Assembly (NCBI RefSeq): GCF_000379085.1
Contig: NZ_KB905379.1
Location: forward strand, 128,597-176,693
Length of the DNA: 48,097 bases
Source: Halomicrobium katesii DSM 19301
Lineage (GTDB): Archaea; Halobacteriota; Halobacteria; Halobacteriales; Haloarculaceae
Direction of reading: 5' to 3'
Position numbers and translations under genes: made by a program. Numbering within the stretch: the stretch's first letter is position 1; each line of letters opens with the position of its first letter. Under the pieces are notes generated by a model, which was given only the letters and a program-made list of their open reading frames with translations, searched no databases and was not told the origin of the DNA. Below, in pieces: positions 1 to 7,895 of the stretch.

Positions 1-217
1 CCCCCACCCCACTCCCCTTTCCCGCTTCCATTTTCCCCGCTCGTCGACGGCGAGTCACGACGGACGACGACGGGACTCTTCCTGCCTCGTCGCGCGCCCG
101 CGCTCCCATCGAGTGAGAGGCAACCGGAGGCGACCGGAGGCGAGAACGCCGGAGAACTCGCCGAGGCCCCTGCGACGCCGTGGCCGCCGGCTGCCGTGTG
201 CGAGGGCGTAGGTCGGC

Positions 218-228
218 CATAACAAAAC
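218..228 (+). promoter_or_regulatory. TATA-like element of the glycan operon
   Basis: An A-rich stretch (CATAACAAAAC) stands out in very G+C-rich sequence, with its centre about 29 bases before the ATG at 252. That is the usual distance for a leaderless haloarchaeal transcript. A nearly identical element (GTAACAAAACC) precedes the ATP-grasp gene at 10168. It supports the start at 252 over the upstream ATG at 180. Confidence 0.45.
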
Positions 229-251
229 ACTCACCCGGTCACCACCGAGTG

Positions 252-1391
252 ATGCGTCGGAGACACGCCTCGGCCGTAACAGCCACAGACACGCCACGGA
301 ACGCTACCGTCCCCCCCGATCAAAACGGAGTCGGGACGCCACCAGCGGAACAGACCGAGCGGCTTCGGGTTCTGATCACGATTCAGCACCCCGCCCACGT
401 CCACTTCTATCGCCCCGTCATCGAGGAGCTGACCGCCGACGGGCACGAGGTGCGCGTCTGTACGCGCGAGAAGGACGTGGCCACCGAGCTGCTGACCGCC
501 TTCGACATCGAACACAGCGTGCTCGCCGGTTCGGGCCAGTCGACGCTAGAGCGGATCGGCGTGCAGGCGCTGTACGAGCTGCGCTTGCTGGCGGCGGCGC
601 GGCGCTTCCGGCCCGACGTGGTCACCGCGATCGGCGGGGTCGCGGCGGCCCACGTCGCGACCGCCCTCGGAGCCAGGAGCGTCGTCCTGACCGACAGCGA
701 GCCGGCGGCGCTGACCAACCGCCTCGCCTTCCCCTTCGCCGACGTGGTGTGTACGCCGGCGTGGTACGACGGGGAGATCGACGCGCGCCACGTGCGCTAC
801 GAGGGGCTCCACGAACTGGCCTACCTCCATCCCGACCGGTTCGAACCAGATCGGGAGGTGGTCAGGGCGGCCGGGGTGGACCCGTCGGCCGACTACTCGC
901 TGGTCCGGTTCGTCTCCTGGGGTGCCCAGCACGACGTGGGCGAGGGGGGCCTCTCGCGGGCCGGCAAGGAGGCGATCGTCGAGACGCTCGCCGAGGCCGG
1001 CGAGGTGTACATCACGTCCGAGGAGCCACTCGACGCACCCCTCGACCAGTACCGACTCCCGGTCGCGCCGGCCGACCTCCACCACCTGCTGGCGTTCGCG
1101 CAGTTGTACGTCGGCGACTCCCAGACGATGGCGACGGAGGCGGCGTTGCTCGGGACGCCGGCCGTGCGCTGTAACTCCTTTGCGGGCGGCGACGACATGG
1201 CGAACTTCCGGCGACTCGCAGAGTACGGGCTCGTGTTCTCGACCGACGACGAGGCGGAGGCCCACGACCGAATCGAGACGCTGCTCGCGGACGACGACGG
1301 CGACTGGGACCGCCGCCGCGGCGAGTTCGTCGCAGAGACCATCGACGTGGCCTCGTTCGTCCGGGACGTGCTCGTGGCGGTGGGAACATGA
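252..1391 (+). CDS. DUF354 family GT-B-like protein
   Basis: First gene of the glycan operon, 379 residues from the ATG at 252. The DUF354 core begins about residue 38 (LRVLITIQHPAHVHFYRP) and includes a Gly/Ala-rich stretch followed by VVLTDSEPAALTNRL and a C-terminal VGDSQTMATEAALLGTPA, which resembles the donor-nucleotide-binding half of GT-B enzymes such as UDP-GlcNAc 2-epimerases and MurG-like transferases. The family is uncharacterised but recurrent in archaeal polysaccharide clusters. A role in making or transferring an activated sugar is inferred from the next gene, a UDP-GlcNAc 2-epimerase whose ATG overlaps this stop by four bases. An ATG at 180 would add 24 Arg-rich residues unlike the family. 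252 was preferred because an A-rich promoter element lies about 29 bases before it. Confidence 0.85.
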   Translation: MRRRHASAVTATDTPRNATVPPDQNGVGTPPAEQTERLRVLITIQHPAHVHFYRPVIEELTADGHEVRVCTREKDVATELLTAFDIEHSVLAGSGQSTLERIGVQALYELRLLAAARRFRPDVVTAIGGVAAAHVATALGARSVVLTDSEPAALTNRLAFPFADVVCTPAWYDGEIDARHVRYEGLHELAYLHPDRFEPDREVVRAAGVDPSADYSLVRFVSWGAQHDVGEGGLSRAGKEAIVETLAEAGEVYITSEEPLDAPLDQYRLPVAPADLHHLLAFAQLYVGDSQTMATEAALLGTPAVRCNSFAGGDDMANFRRLAEYGLVFSTDDEAEAHDRIETLLADDDGDWDRRRGEFVAETIDVASFVRDVLVAVGT

Positions 1392-2446
1392 GGGTCCTCA
1401 CCGTCGTCGGGGCGCGTCCACAGTTCGTCAAGTCGTTCCCCGTCTCGCGTGCGCTGGCACCCGACCACGAGGAGGTGCTCGTACACACCGGCCAGCACTA
1501 CGACGAAGAGCTGTCGGCGGTGTTCTTCGACGACCTGGATCTGGACGAACCCGCCTACAACCTCGGGGTGGGCTCGCACACCCACGCGGTCCAGACCGCA
1601 CAGATCATGGAGCGACTGGACCCGATCGTCGCCAGGGAAGCGCCCGACGTAGTCCTCCTGTACGGGGACACGAATTCGACGGTTGCCGGAGCGCTCGTCG
1701 GGGCCAACCGCGACGTGACGGTCGCCCACGTCGAGGCCGGACTGCGGAGCGGGACGCGATCGATGCCCGAAGAGACCAACCGCATCGTCACGGATCACGT
1801 CGCCGACGTGCTCTGTACGCCCTGCCGGGCGGCGACCGAGACGCTCGAACGGGAGGGGCTGGGCCATCGGGTCCACGAGACCGGCGACGTGATGTACGAC
1901 GCGCTCCGCTGGGCCGAGCGGATCGCGCGCGACGAGTCGGCCGTCCTCGATCGGCTCGGGCTCGACGAGTCGTTCGTCCTCGCGACGGTACACCGGCCCC
2001 GCAACACCGACGATCCCGACCGCCTCGCCGCCATCGTGGAGGCGCTGGTGACCCACCCCGCGCCGGTCGTCTTCCCGGTCCACCCGCGCACGGCGGCCGC
2101 GCTCCGAGATCAGGGGCTGTTCGAGACGGTCCGGTCCGAGCTGCACTGTATCGACCCGGTCGGCTACCTCGATTTCGTCCGCCTGCTCGACGCCGCCGAT
2201 CGGGTGGTCACCGACTCCGGGGGCGTCCAGAAGGAGGCGTTCTTCCTCGAAACGCCCTGCGTGACGTTGCGCGAGGAGACCGAGTGGGACGAGACGGTCG
2301 CCGAGGGGTGGAACAGGCTCGTCGGCGCACGGACGACGGCGATCCGCGACGCGCTGGCGACGCCGGTCGACGCCACCGACAGGGGCCACCCCTACGGCGA
2401 CGGCGACGCGGCCGAGCGGGTCGTCGAGGTGATCGCCGATGGGTGA
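1388..2446 (+). CDS. wecB: UDP-N-acetylglucosamine 2-epimerase (non-hydrolysing)
   Basis: Interconverts UDP-GlcNAc and UDP-ManNAc, the entry to ManNAc or ManNAcA units of surface glycans. The 352 residues match the usual family length of about 360-380. Family signatures occur in order: MRVLTVVGARPQFVK at the N-terminus, HTGQHYDEELS, LYGDTNSTVAGAL, HVEAGLRS followed by PEETNR, TVHRPRNTDD, FPVHPRT, and the nucleotide-binding VTDSGGVQKEAFFLETPCVT close to the C-terminus. The Asp, Glu and His residues usually assigned to catalysis all fall inside these intact motifs, so the enzyme should be active. The ATG overlaps the preceding stop (ATGA), and the end overlaps the next gene by eight bases, so translation is probably coupled. 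I see no promoter of its own. Confidence 0.95.
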   Translation: MRVLTVVGARPQFVKSFPVSRALAPDHEEVLVHTGQHYDEELSAVFFDDLDLDEPAYNLGVGSHTHAVQTAQIMERLDPIVAREAPDVVLLYGDTNSTVAGALVGANRDVTVAHVEAGLRSGTRSMPEETNRIVTDHVADVLCTPCRAATETLEREGLGHRVHETGDVMYDALRWAERIARDESAVLDRLGLDESFVLATVHRPRNTDDPDRLAAIVEALVTHPAPVVFPVHPRTAAALRDQGLFETVRSELHCIDPVGYLDFVRLLDAADRVVTDSGGVQKEAFFLETPCVTLREETEWDETVAEGWNRLVGARTTAIRDALATPVDATDRGHPYGDGDAAERVVEVIADG

Positions 2447-3377
2447 CGTGCTCATGCTGGTGACCAACGAAGACGCGTCGTTCTACAGACAACAGGTCGA
2501 CGCCCTCGAAGACCTGGGGCTGAACTGTGAGACGGTGGCAGTCCCCAACAGCGAGGGCGGAACCCGGCGGTTGCGCCACTACGCGCGCTTCTACGGGACG
2601 ACGCTGCGCAAGTCGCTGTCGGAGTACGACGTCGTCCACGCCAACTACGGGCTGACAGCCCCGGCCGCCCTCGCCCAGCGGCGTCGCCCGGTCGTCCTCT
2701 CGCTGTGGGGATCGGACCTGCTGGGGTCGTACGGACGGCTGTCGACGTGGTGTGCCAATCGGTGTGACGAAGTGATCGTCATGTCCGACGCGATGGCGAC
2801 CGAACTCGACCGAGAGGCCCACGTCATTCCCCACGGCGTCGACATGGAGCGGTTCAGTCCCACCGCACAGGCGAGCGCTCGCGACGAACTCGGATGGGAT
2901 CAGAACGCCCGGATCGTCCTGTTTCCCTACGATCCCGAGCGCCCGATCAAGGACTTCCCACGGGCCCGCGCGGTCGTCGACGACGCGGCGTCGCGCCTCG
3001 ATGGACACGTCGCGCTCCGGACGGTGAGCGGCGTCGACCACGGAGAGATACCACGATACATGAACGCAACAGACGTGATGCTCCTGACCTCTCGACGCGA
3101 GGGGTCACCGAACACGGTGAAAGAAGCACTGGCGTGTAACTGCCCCGTCGTCTCGACCGACGTGGGAGACGTGGCCAACTACGTCGAAGCCCTCGACTAC
3201 TCGGGGGTCTGTGCCGACGACGACGAACTCGTCGAGCGACTCGTCGCGACGCTCCGGGCCGCACCGGTCTCTGAGGGCCGCGAACAGGTCGCGGCGCTCG
3301 GGTTGTCGGAGATGGCCCGCAACATCGCGTCGGTGTATCGACGAGCCGGCGCACGGGGGGTGACCGTCGATGGCTAG
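2439..3377 (+). CDS. GT4-type glycosyltransferase
   Basis: Retaining GT-B glycosyltransferase of group 1 (GT4) that probably adds one sugar to a lipid-linked or surface glycan on the cytoplasmic face. In 312 residues it shows an acceptor-side half with LSLWGSDLLGSYG, a mid-protein VIPHGVDMERFSP, the domain-linking VLFPYDPERPIKDFPRA, and the C-terminal EGSPNTVKEALACNCPVV. The last is the E-x7-E signature of GT4 enzymes, followed by VVSTDVGDVANYV. No membrane helices are seen. It overlaps the epimerase by eight bases and the next membrane gene by eight bases, so it is an internal member of the operon. Donor and acceptor cannot be read from the sequence; UDP-ManNAc is a reasonable guess only because of the neighbouring epimerase. 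Confidence 0.9.
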   Translation: MGDVLMLVTNEDASFYRQQVDALEDLGLNCETVAVPNSEGGTRRLRHYARFYGTTLRKSLSEYDVVHANYGLTAPAALAQRRRPVVLSLWGSDLLGSYGRLSTWCANRCDEVIVMSDAMATELDREAHVIPHGVDMERFSPTAQASARDELGWDQNARIVLFPYDPERPIKDFPRARAVVDDAASRLDGHVALRTVSGVDHGEIPRYMNATDVMLLTSRREGSPNTVKEALACNCPVVSTDVGDVANYVEALDYSGVCADDDELVERLVATLRAAPVSEGREQVAALGLSEMARNIASVYRRAGARGVTVDG

Positions 3378-5295
3378 CGCGACGCCCCGCGAGCGACTCC
3401 CGGCGGAGCCGGACCTCCTCGTGGGGCTCGCCGGCCTCGCGGTCGCGGTCGTCCTCTTCCCGCTTCGATTCCTCTCCGGACAGCTGTTCATCCAGGTGCT
3501 CCCGCCGGTGCTGGGCCTCGGAAGCCTGGTGTATCTCGTCGGACGCGTCCGTGCTGGCGAGTACGAGCGGGCGATCGAGCGCCGACGCGTCGGCGTCGAC
3601 GGGCGTGTCGTCGCGGGCCTCACGGCACTGGGGATCGGCGGGCTCGCGCTGTTTGGCGCGAGTGCCGGCGGTCGGACGACGACGTTCCTGCTGGCCAGCG
3701 GGCTCGTCGGGACCGCGATCCTCGTGCAGATCCTGTTCCTCGACGACGACGCGCTCGGTCCCGGACTCGTGCTGGGCCAGTTGCTCGCGCTGGCGCTCGT
3801 CGTCAGGTTCACCGCGTTGCTCTCGACGCCCGGACTGATCGGCGTCGACAGCTGGACGCACCTCACGGACTACGCGGCGGCCATCCAGTCGACGGACTCG
3901 CTGTCGGCGATCGCCGACGTGAAGTACCGGACTGCGCCGCTCTTTCACGTCCTGGTGGTGATCGCGGCCGACGCCATCGGTGTCGGCCTGCGGGCGGCCA
4001 CCTACGTCTCGATGGGGCTCGCGCTCCCGCTGTCGACGCTGCTGGTGTACGCGATCGGGACGCTGCTGTTCGACCGCCGCTGGGCGCTGCTGGCAGCGGG
4101 CCTGTTCGCGATGGCCGATCACGTGATCCGGTGGGGCGTCCACATCATCCCGACCAGCATGGGGCTGGTCTTCTTCCTCGGAGCGCTGGCCGGGACGACG
4201 CGGCTCCTCGCTGGCGACACCAGACGCGCCACGTACGCGATCGTCGTGGCGTTCGGGATCGCGACCGCGCTGACCCACCAGATCTCGGCGTTCATCCTGC
4301 TGGTGGTGCTGGGCGTCGGTGCCGTGGTGGGGTCGCTCGGATCGGTGCTGCCCGGCGACTTCGACCGCGCGGGGTCGCTGTGGCCCGTCTTCGCGCTCGT
4401 CACCGCCTTCGTGGCAGCGCTCTGGTCGATCACGCCGTACCGAGACAGCGTGTTCGCCCTGGAACTGCTCGACACCGTCGACCGGGCGATCGCGACCTCC
4501 GTCGGCTTCCTCAACCTCTCCGGTCCGGATCCGGGCGGCGCGGGCGGTGCCAGCAGCGCTGCGGGCGTCCGGATCGGCGTCGCCTTCGCGGACGCGCTCG
4601 GCTTCTTCGCGCTGTTGTTCGCGGTCGTGATCGGGACCGTCGCCGTCTTCCGTCGACGCAACGCCACTCCGGCGACGGTGACCGTCGCCGCGGCCGCGGT
4701 GGTGCTGGCGACGTTTACCTTCGGACTCCCGCTGTTTGGCTTCACGACCTTCCTGCCCGGCCGCTGGTACGCGTTCATGTACGCCCCGATGGCGCTGCTC
4801 GCGGCGCTCGGCTGCCGGTTCGCGGTGCGTCGGCTCTCGCCACGGATGGCGATGACCGGCCTGCTCGTGTTCGCGCTGGTGGTCCCCGGTGCGATGGCGA
4901 TCAACCACAAGGGGACCCCGGAGAGCCCGGTCTTCGACCAGGAGTACTCGACCTACGCCTACGACGAGACTGAGCTGTCGGCCGTCGAGACGGTCGGAGC
5001 GACGCGGCCCGAAGCGGCCGATCCGGTCTACACCGACCACCCCTATCGGACGGTGTTCGAGCGCAGCGGCGCGACGCCGGCCAACATGCTGGCCGTCGAG
5101 GACGGGGAGATCTACCACGACACCGTCGTCTACCGGCAGTACCAGTCGACCGGCGCACCGGTGGTCCTCGTCGACAACGAGTCGCGGACGCGCAGGGTCG
5201 CCCCCTCGGAGGTGTGTCGCGAGGACATGCACCGCCTCTACGCGAACAGCAACGTCACCGTCTGTACCGGTATCGACGAGATAGACGGAGCATAA
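3370..5295 (+). CDS. Polytopic GT-C-like membrane protein
   Basis: A 641-residue integral membrane protein with about a dozen hydrophobic segments over residues 15-500 and a soluble, probably extracytoplasmic tail of about 140 residues. After the early helices a loop carries GVDSWTHLTDY (Asp160). An acidic residue in the first large external loop is typical of GT-C glycosyltransferases and of ArnT/PMT-like enzymes using polyprenyl-phosphate sugars. A helix-rich region with HVIRWGVHIIP follows. I could not place it in a named family with certainty. Its position between a GT4 enzyme (eight-base overlap) and a DUF1616 protein (two bases downstream) supports a role in transfer or assembly of a lipid-linked glycan at the outer face. 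A transporter or polymerase (Wzy-like) is the main alternative. Confidence 0.75.
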   Translation: MASATPRERLPAEPDLLVGLAGLAVAVVLFPLRFLSGQLFIQVLPPVLGLGSLVYLVGRVRAGEYERAIERRRVGVDGRVVAGLTALGIGGLALFGASAGGRTTTFLLASGLVGTAILVQILFLDDDALGPGLVLGQLLALALVVRFTALLSTPGLIGVDSWTHLTDYAAAIQSTDSLSAIADVKYRTAPLFHVLVVIAADAIGVGLRAATYVSMGLALPLSTLLVYAIGTLLFDRRWALLAAGLFAMADHVIRWGVHIIPTSMGLVFFLGALAGTTRLLAGDTRRATYAIVVAFGIATALTHQISAFILLVVLGVGAVVGSLGSVLPGDFDRAGSLWPVFALVTAFVAALWSITPYRDSVFALELLDTVDRAIATSVGFLNLSGPDPGGAGGASSAAGVRIGVAFADALGFFALLFAVVIGTVAVFRRRNATPATVTVAAAAVVLATFTFGLPLFGFTTFLPGRWYAFMYAPMALLAALGCRFAVRRLSPRMAMTGLLVFALVVPGAMAINHKGTPESPVFDQEYSTYAYDETELSAVETVGATRPEAADPVYTDHPYRTVFERSGATPANMLAVEDGEIYHDTVVYRQYQSTGAPVVLVDNESRTRRVAPSEVCREDMHRLYANSNVTVCTGIDEIDGA

Positions 5296-5297
5296 CT

Positions 5298-6263
5298 ATG
5301 CGCGGAGATTCGGAATCCAGCCCAATGTCAGACAGAACTGTCCAGTCGTCGGTCGCGCTGCCGCGACTGGCGTCGTCGATCGACGTCGCAGCGGTCGTCT
5401 TGCTGGCCCTCGTGGGGGCGATCCTGTTCTCGCTCCCGCTCGGGCTCCCAGTCGCCGCGAGGGCCGTCCTCGCGGTCCCGCTCTTGCTGTTCGTGCCGGG
5501 GTACGCCGTCGTCGCGGCCCTCTATCCGGCGGCCCGCCGAGAGACCGAGACGACCGTGGACGGCCCGACGGCGATCGAGCGCGCCGCGCTCGCGGTCGGA
5601 CTGAGCCTGTTTGTCGTCCCGCTGGTCGGAGTCGCCGTCGAGGCCGTCTGGTCGCTGACGCTCGTCCCCGTCCTCGACACCGTCGCCGCGGTGACGATCG
5701 CCGCGGGCGTGATCGCGCTCGTCCGACGCGAGCGGTTGCCGGTCGGAGAGCGGTTCGAGGTGACGACGCCGCTGCGCCGGGCGCTGGCGGGGACGACCGA
5801 ACGGCCGAAGACGCAGGTGTTCCTGATCGTCGCCGTCCTGTTGAGCGTCGCCGCCGTGGGTGCCGGGGGCGTCGTCGCGACGGCCGACAGCGGTCAGGGA
5901 GTCACGGAGTTCTACCTCACCACCGACGGACCCGACGGCGAGCGGGTGATGGCGACCGGCGAGACGATCGGCAACGAGTCGGTCCACGAGCTGGTCGTCG
6001 AGAGCCCGGAGCGTCCCGGTGCGAACTACACCGTCGTCGCCCGGACCGGCATCGCCACCGACCGCGGCGTCGTCGAGGAGCGGACCCTCGGTCGCACGTC
6101 GCTCACGCTCGGCGACGGCGGGACCGGGACGGCGACGTACGCACTCGACCTCGAACGCGGCGACCGCCCGCTCGAACTGACCTACCTCCTCTACGAGGGG
6201 GAACCACCGGCGGAGCCGTCCCGAGAGAGCGCAGTTCGCTGGCTGCGCGTCCGGATCAGGTAA
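5298..6263 (+). CDS. DUF1616 domain membrane protein
   Basis: A 321-residue membrane protein whose N-terminal half carries the DUF1616 signature: four hydrophobic segments, including AVLAVPLLLFVPGYAVVAAL. Roughly the last 120 residues form a beta-rich extracellular domain (FYLTTDGPDGERVM, then Thr/Gly/Val-rich sequence). DUF1616 proteins are common in haloarchaeal glycosylation and cell-surface loci, but no biochemical role is established. The ATG at 5298 was chosen because GGAG lies seven bases upstream and the previous stop is only two bases away. An ATG at 5325 is possible but has no such signal. It is the last gene of the operon, followed by a T-rich stretch and a short hairpin. Confidence 0.85.
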   Translation: MRGDSESSPMSDRTVQSSVALPRLASSIDVAAVVLLALVGAILFSLPLGLPVAARAVLAVPLLLFVPGYAVVAALYPAARRETETTVDGPTAIERAALAVGLSLFVVPLVGVAVEAVWSLTLVPVLDTVAAVTIAAGVIALVRRERLPVGERFEVTTPLRRALAGTTERPKTQVFLIVAVLLSVAAVGAGGVVATADSGQGVTEFYLTTDGPDGERVMATGETIGNESVHELVVESPERPGANYTVVARTGIATDRGVVEERTLGRTSLTLGDGGTGTATYALDLERGDRPLELTYLLYEGEPPAEPSRESAVRWLRVRIR

Positions 6264-6268
6264 CACGG

Positions 6269-6297
6269 CTACTCTCTTTTCGGCGATCGAAGATCGC
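6269..6297 (+). terminator. Possible terminator region of the glycan operon
   Basis: Shortly after the DUF1616 stop there is a pyrimidine tract ending in TTTT (6271-6280), then a perfect short hairpin (GCGATC, loop GAA, GATCGC; 6283-6297). T-tracts are the usual archaeal termination signal. The hairpin lies after the T-tract, so it is not a bacterial intrinsic terminator. It sits between convergent genes. Confidence 0.3.
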
Positions 6298-6353
6298 GAC
6301 GACAGCCGCCGCTCTCGGTCGTGTCGTCCTCGGAGAAGTGCCGCCGGGTCGCG

Positions 6354-7790
6354 CTACTCGGATCTCTTTTCCGGCGGGTCGTGCGAGACGTTCTGGCGCA
6401 CGATCTCGGAGTCGATCGCGGTGATCGGATCGCCGGTCACGTCGAAGTTCGTATCGGCGACGAGACAGTCACGCGACTGTTCGAACCGGATTCCGGAGCG
6501 GCGTGGCCCCGTCTGTTCGATCCGCGATCCGCGGATGCGGGTGCCGTTTCGCCTGGTGATGTCGATCGCGTGTTCCGTCGCCGCGCGGCCGCTGATGGTG
6601 ACGTTCTCGACGACCGGCCCCCGCTGGCTGTCGGCGGGACGGAGGGCGTTGATCGCCGGGACGCCGTCGGTGTCGACGGTCACCGTCGAGTCTCTGATCG
6701 TCGCCCGGCCCGCCTCCGAGTGGAGCACGATCCCGCCGGAGCTCGTCGGGATCTGTCCCTCGATGCGGACCTCGCAGTCCTCGACGACCTGTCCTTCGCG
6801 GGCCCGCATCCTGATCCCGCGGGGATCGAGCCCGTTGGTGTGACGCGGCGGGACCTCGTCGACGACGACGGTCGCGCGCTTGACCGACGAACCGGTGGAT
6901 CCGAGCCTGACGTTGGCGATGTTGTTGTTCCGGTAGCGCCCGCCCCGGACGTGGACGGGGCCGTTCGATCCCGAGAGGCCGTCCTGGCGGCCCGGCGACG
7001 ACGCGTAGATCCCGTTGTTCGGGAAGTTCTCCACCACGCAGTCCCGGACGGTCAGGGTCCCGGCGTGGTTGTGGCCGACGTAGATCCCGACGGAGTCCGA
7101 ATCGTCGGTCGAGCCACCGGAGAGGCGGACGTTCTCGACGAGGGCGGTGCTGTCTGGCGTGACCGCCTCGAACCGGAACCCGGACACGTCGGGCGGGTAC
7201 TGGCCCCTGACCGTGACATCGCGGACGGCGAAGTCGTCGGTTCCCAGTACGTACATCATGCCGCCGTCCCCCTCGGCCCGGAAGTCGAGGTCGATCTCCT
7301 CGAAGAGGAACCGCTTGAGGTCGACCAGTCGCAGGAGGGTCGTGCCCAGCTCGCTGGCGGGAGCGGTCGGAACGAACGACACGTCGGCCCCGTCGACGGC
7401 ACGGAGCCCGACGTTGCGGAGCCCGCTCAGCGAGAGGTGATCGACCGCGTAGGTCCCGGCCGGGAACTCGATCAGCGTATCGTCGGCCGCGTGTTCGGCC
7501 AGCAGATCGGTGATCGGTTCCGAGCCGTCGGCCGCACCGCCGACCTCGGTGATGTCGATCACCTCGTCGAACCGGGACTGTCTCTCGGTCGTCTGGACCG
7601 GCGTCTCCGTCGTCTCCCCCGGCGTCCGGGTCCCGTCGTCTGGCGGCACCGGCGTCTCAGTCTCCGGACCACCACCCGGACAGCCGGCGAGCGAGCCGAC
7701 GGCTGCCGCTGTGAGCGCGAGGAAGGCACGGCGAGAGCGGCGGGGCTGCGAATCTCGTGACACAGGCGAAGCGTGACCCCCCGTCGTCAT
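6354..7790 (-). CDS. Tat-exported parallel beta-helix lipoprotein
   Basis: A 478-residue secreted protein. The N-terminus has a twin-arginine signal (SRRAFLALTAAAVGSLAGC) ending in a lipobox, so Cys37 is probably the lipidated residue and the protein is anchored outside the membrane. A Pro/Thr linker (about 38-70) reaches a pectate-lyase-like right-handed beta-helix: repeated short strands with Asn ladders and IRDSTVTV/VVENVTI-type rungs from about 85 to the end. Beta-helix proteins of this kind bind or cleave polysaccharides, or are structural adhesins. No catalytic triad can be assigned. It is convergent with the glycan operon and shares its strand and likely theme with the neighbouring beta-helix gene. 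A role in modifying or binding surface glycans is inferred from context. Confidence 0.85.
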   Translation of the reverse strand: MTTGGHASPVSRDSQPRRSRRAFLALTAAAVGSLAGCPGGGPETETPVPPDDGTRTPGETTETPVQTTERQSRFDEVIDITEVGGAADGSEPITDLLAEHAADDTLIEFPAGTYAVDHLSLSGLRNVGLRAVDGADVSFVPTAPASELGTTLLRLVDLKRFLFEEIDLDFRAEGDGGMMYVLGTDDFAVRDVTVRGQYPPDVSGFRFEAVTPDSTALVENVRLSGGSTDDSDSVGIYVGHNHAGTLTVRDCVVENFPNNGIYASSPGRQDGLSGSNGPVHVRGGRYRNNNIANVRLGSTGSSVKRATVVVDEVPPRHTNGLDPRGIRMRAREGQVVEDCEVRIEGQIPTSSGGIVLHSEAGRATIRDSTVTVDTDGVPAINALRPADSQRGPVVENVTISGRAATEHAIDITRRNGTRIRGSRIEQTGPRRSGIRFEQSRDCLVADTNFDVTGDPITAIDSEIVRQNVSHDPPEKRSE

Positions 7791-7895
7791 TGTAATGGCA
7801 GCTCTTACGAACGGGTAAGTGGCGGGTACCGGTTCGACTGGGTATCCCCCACCTGCCCCCGAGACGAGAACCGCCAGCGCGAAACGAACCCCTCG

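Noticed and set aside
180-251. N-terminal extension of the DUF354 protein from an ATG at 180
   Set aside because: The added residues are basic and unlike the family, and a promoter element lies inside the extension.
893-2467. Long frames on both strands over the epimerase region
   Set aside because: The epimerase motifs are intact in one + frame. The others give Arg/Ser-rich sequence with no family resemblance.
2947-5232. A 761-residue open frame on the - strand
   Set aside because: It is antisense to the GT4 and polytopic membrane genes, which have family motifs. The frame is Arg/Glu/Asp-rich without domains, a G+C-driven shadow.
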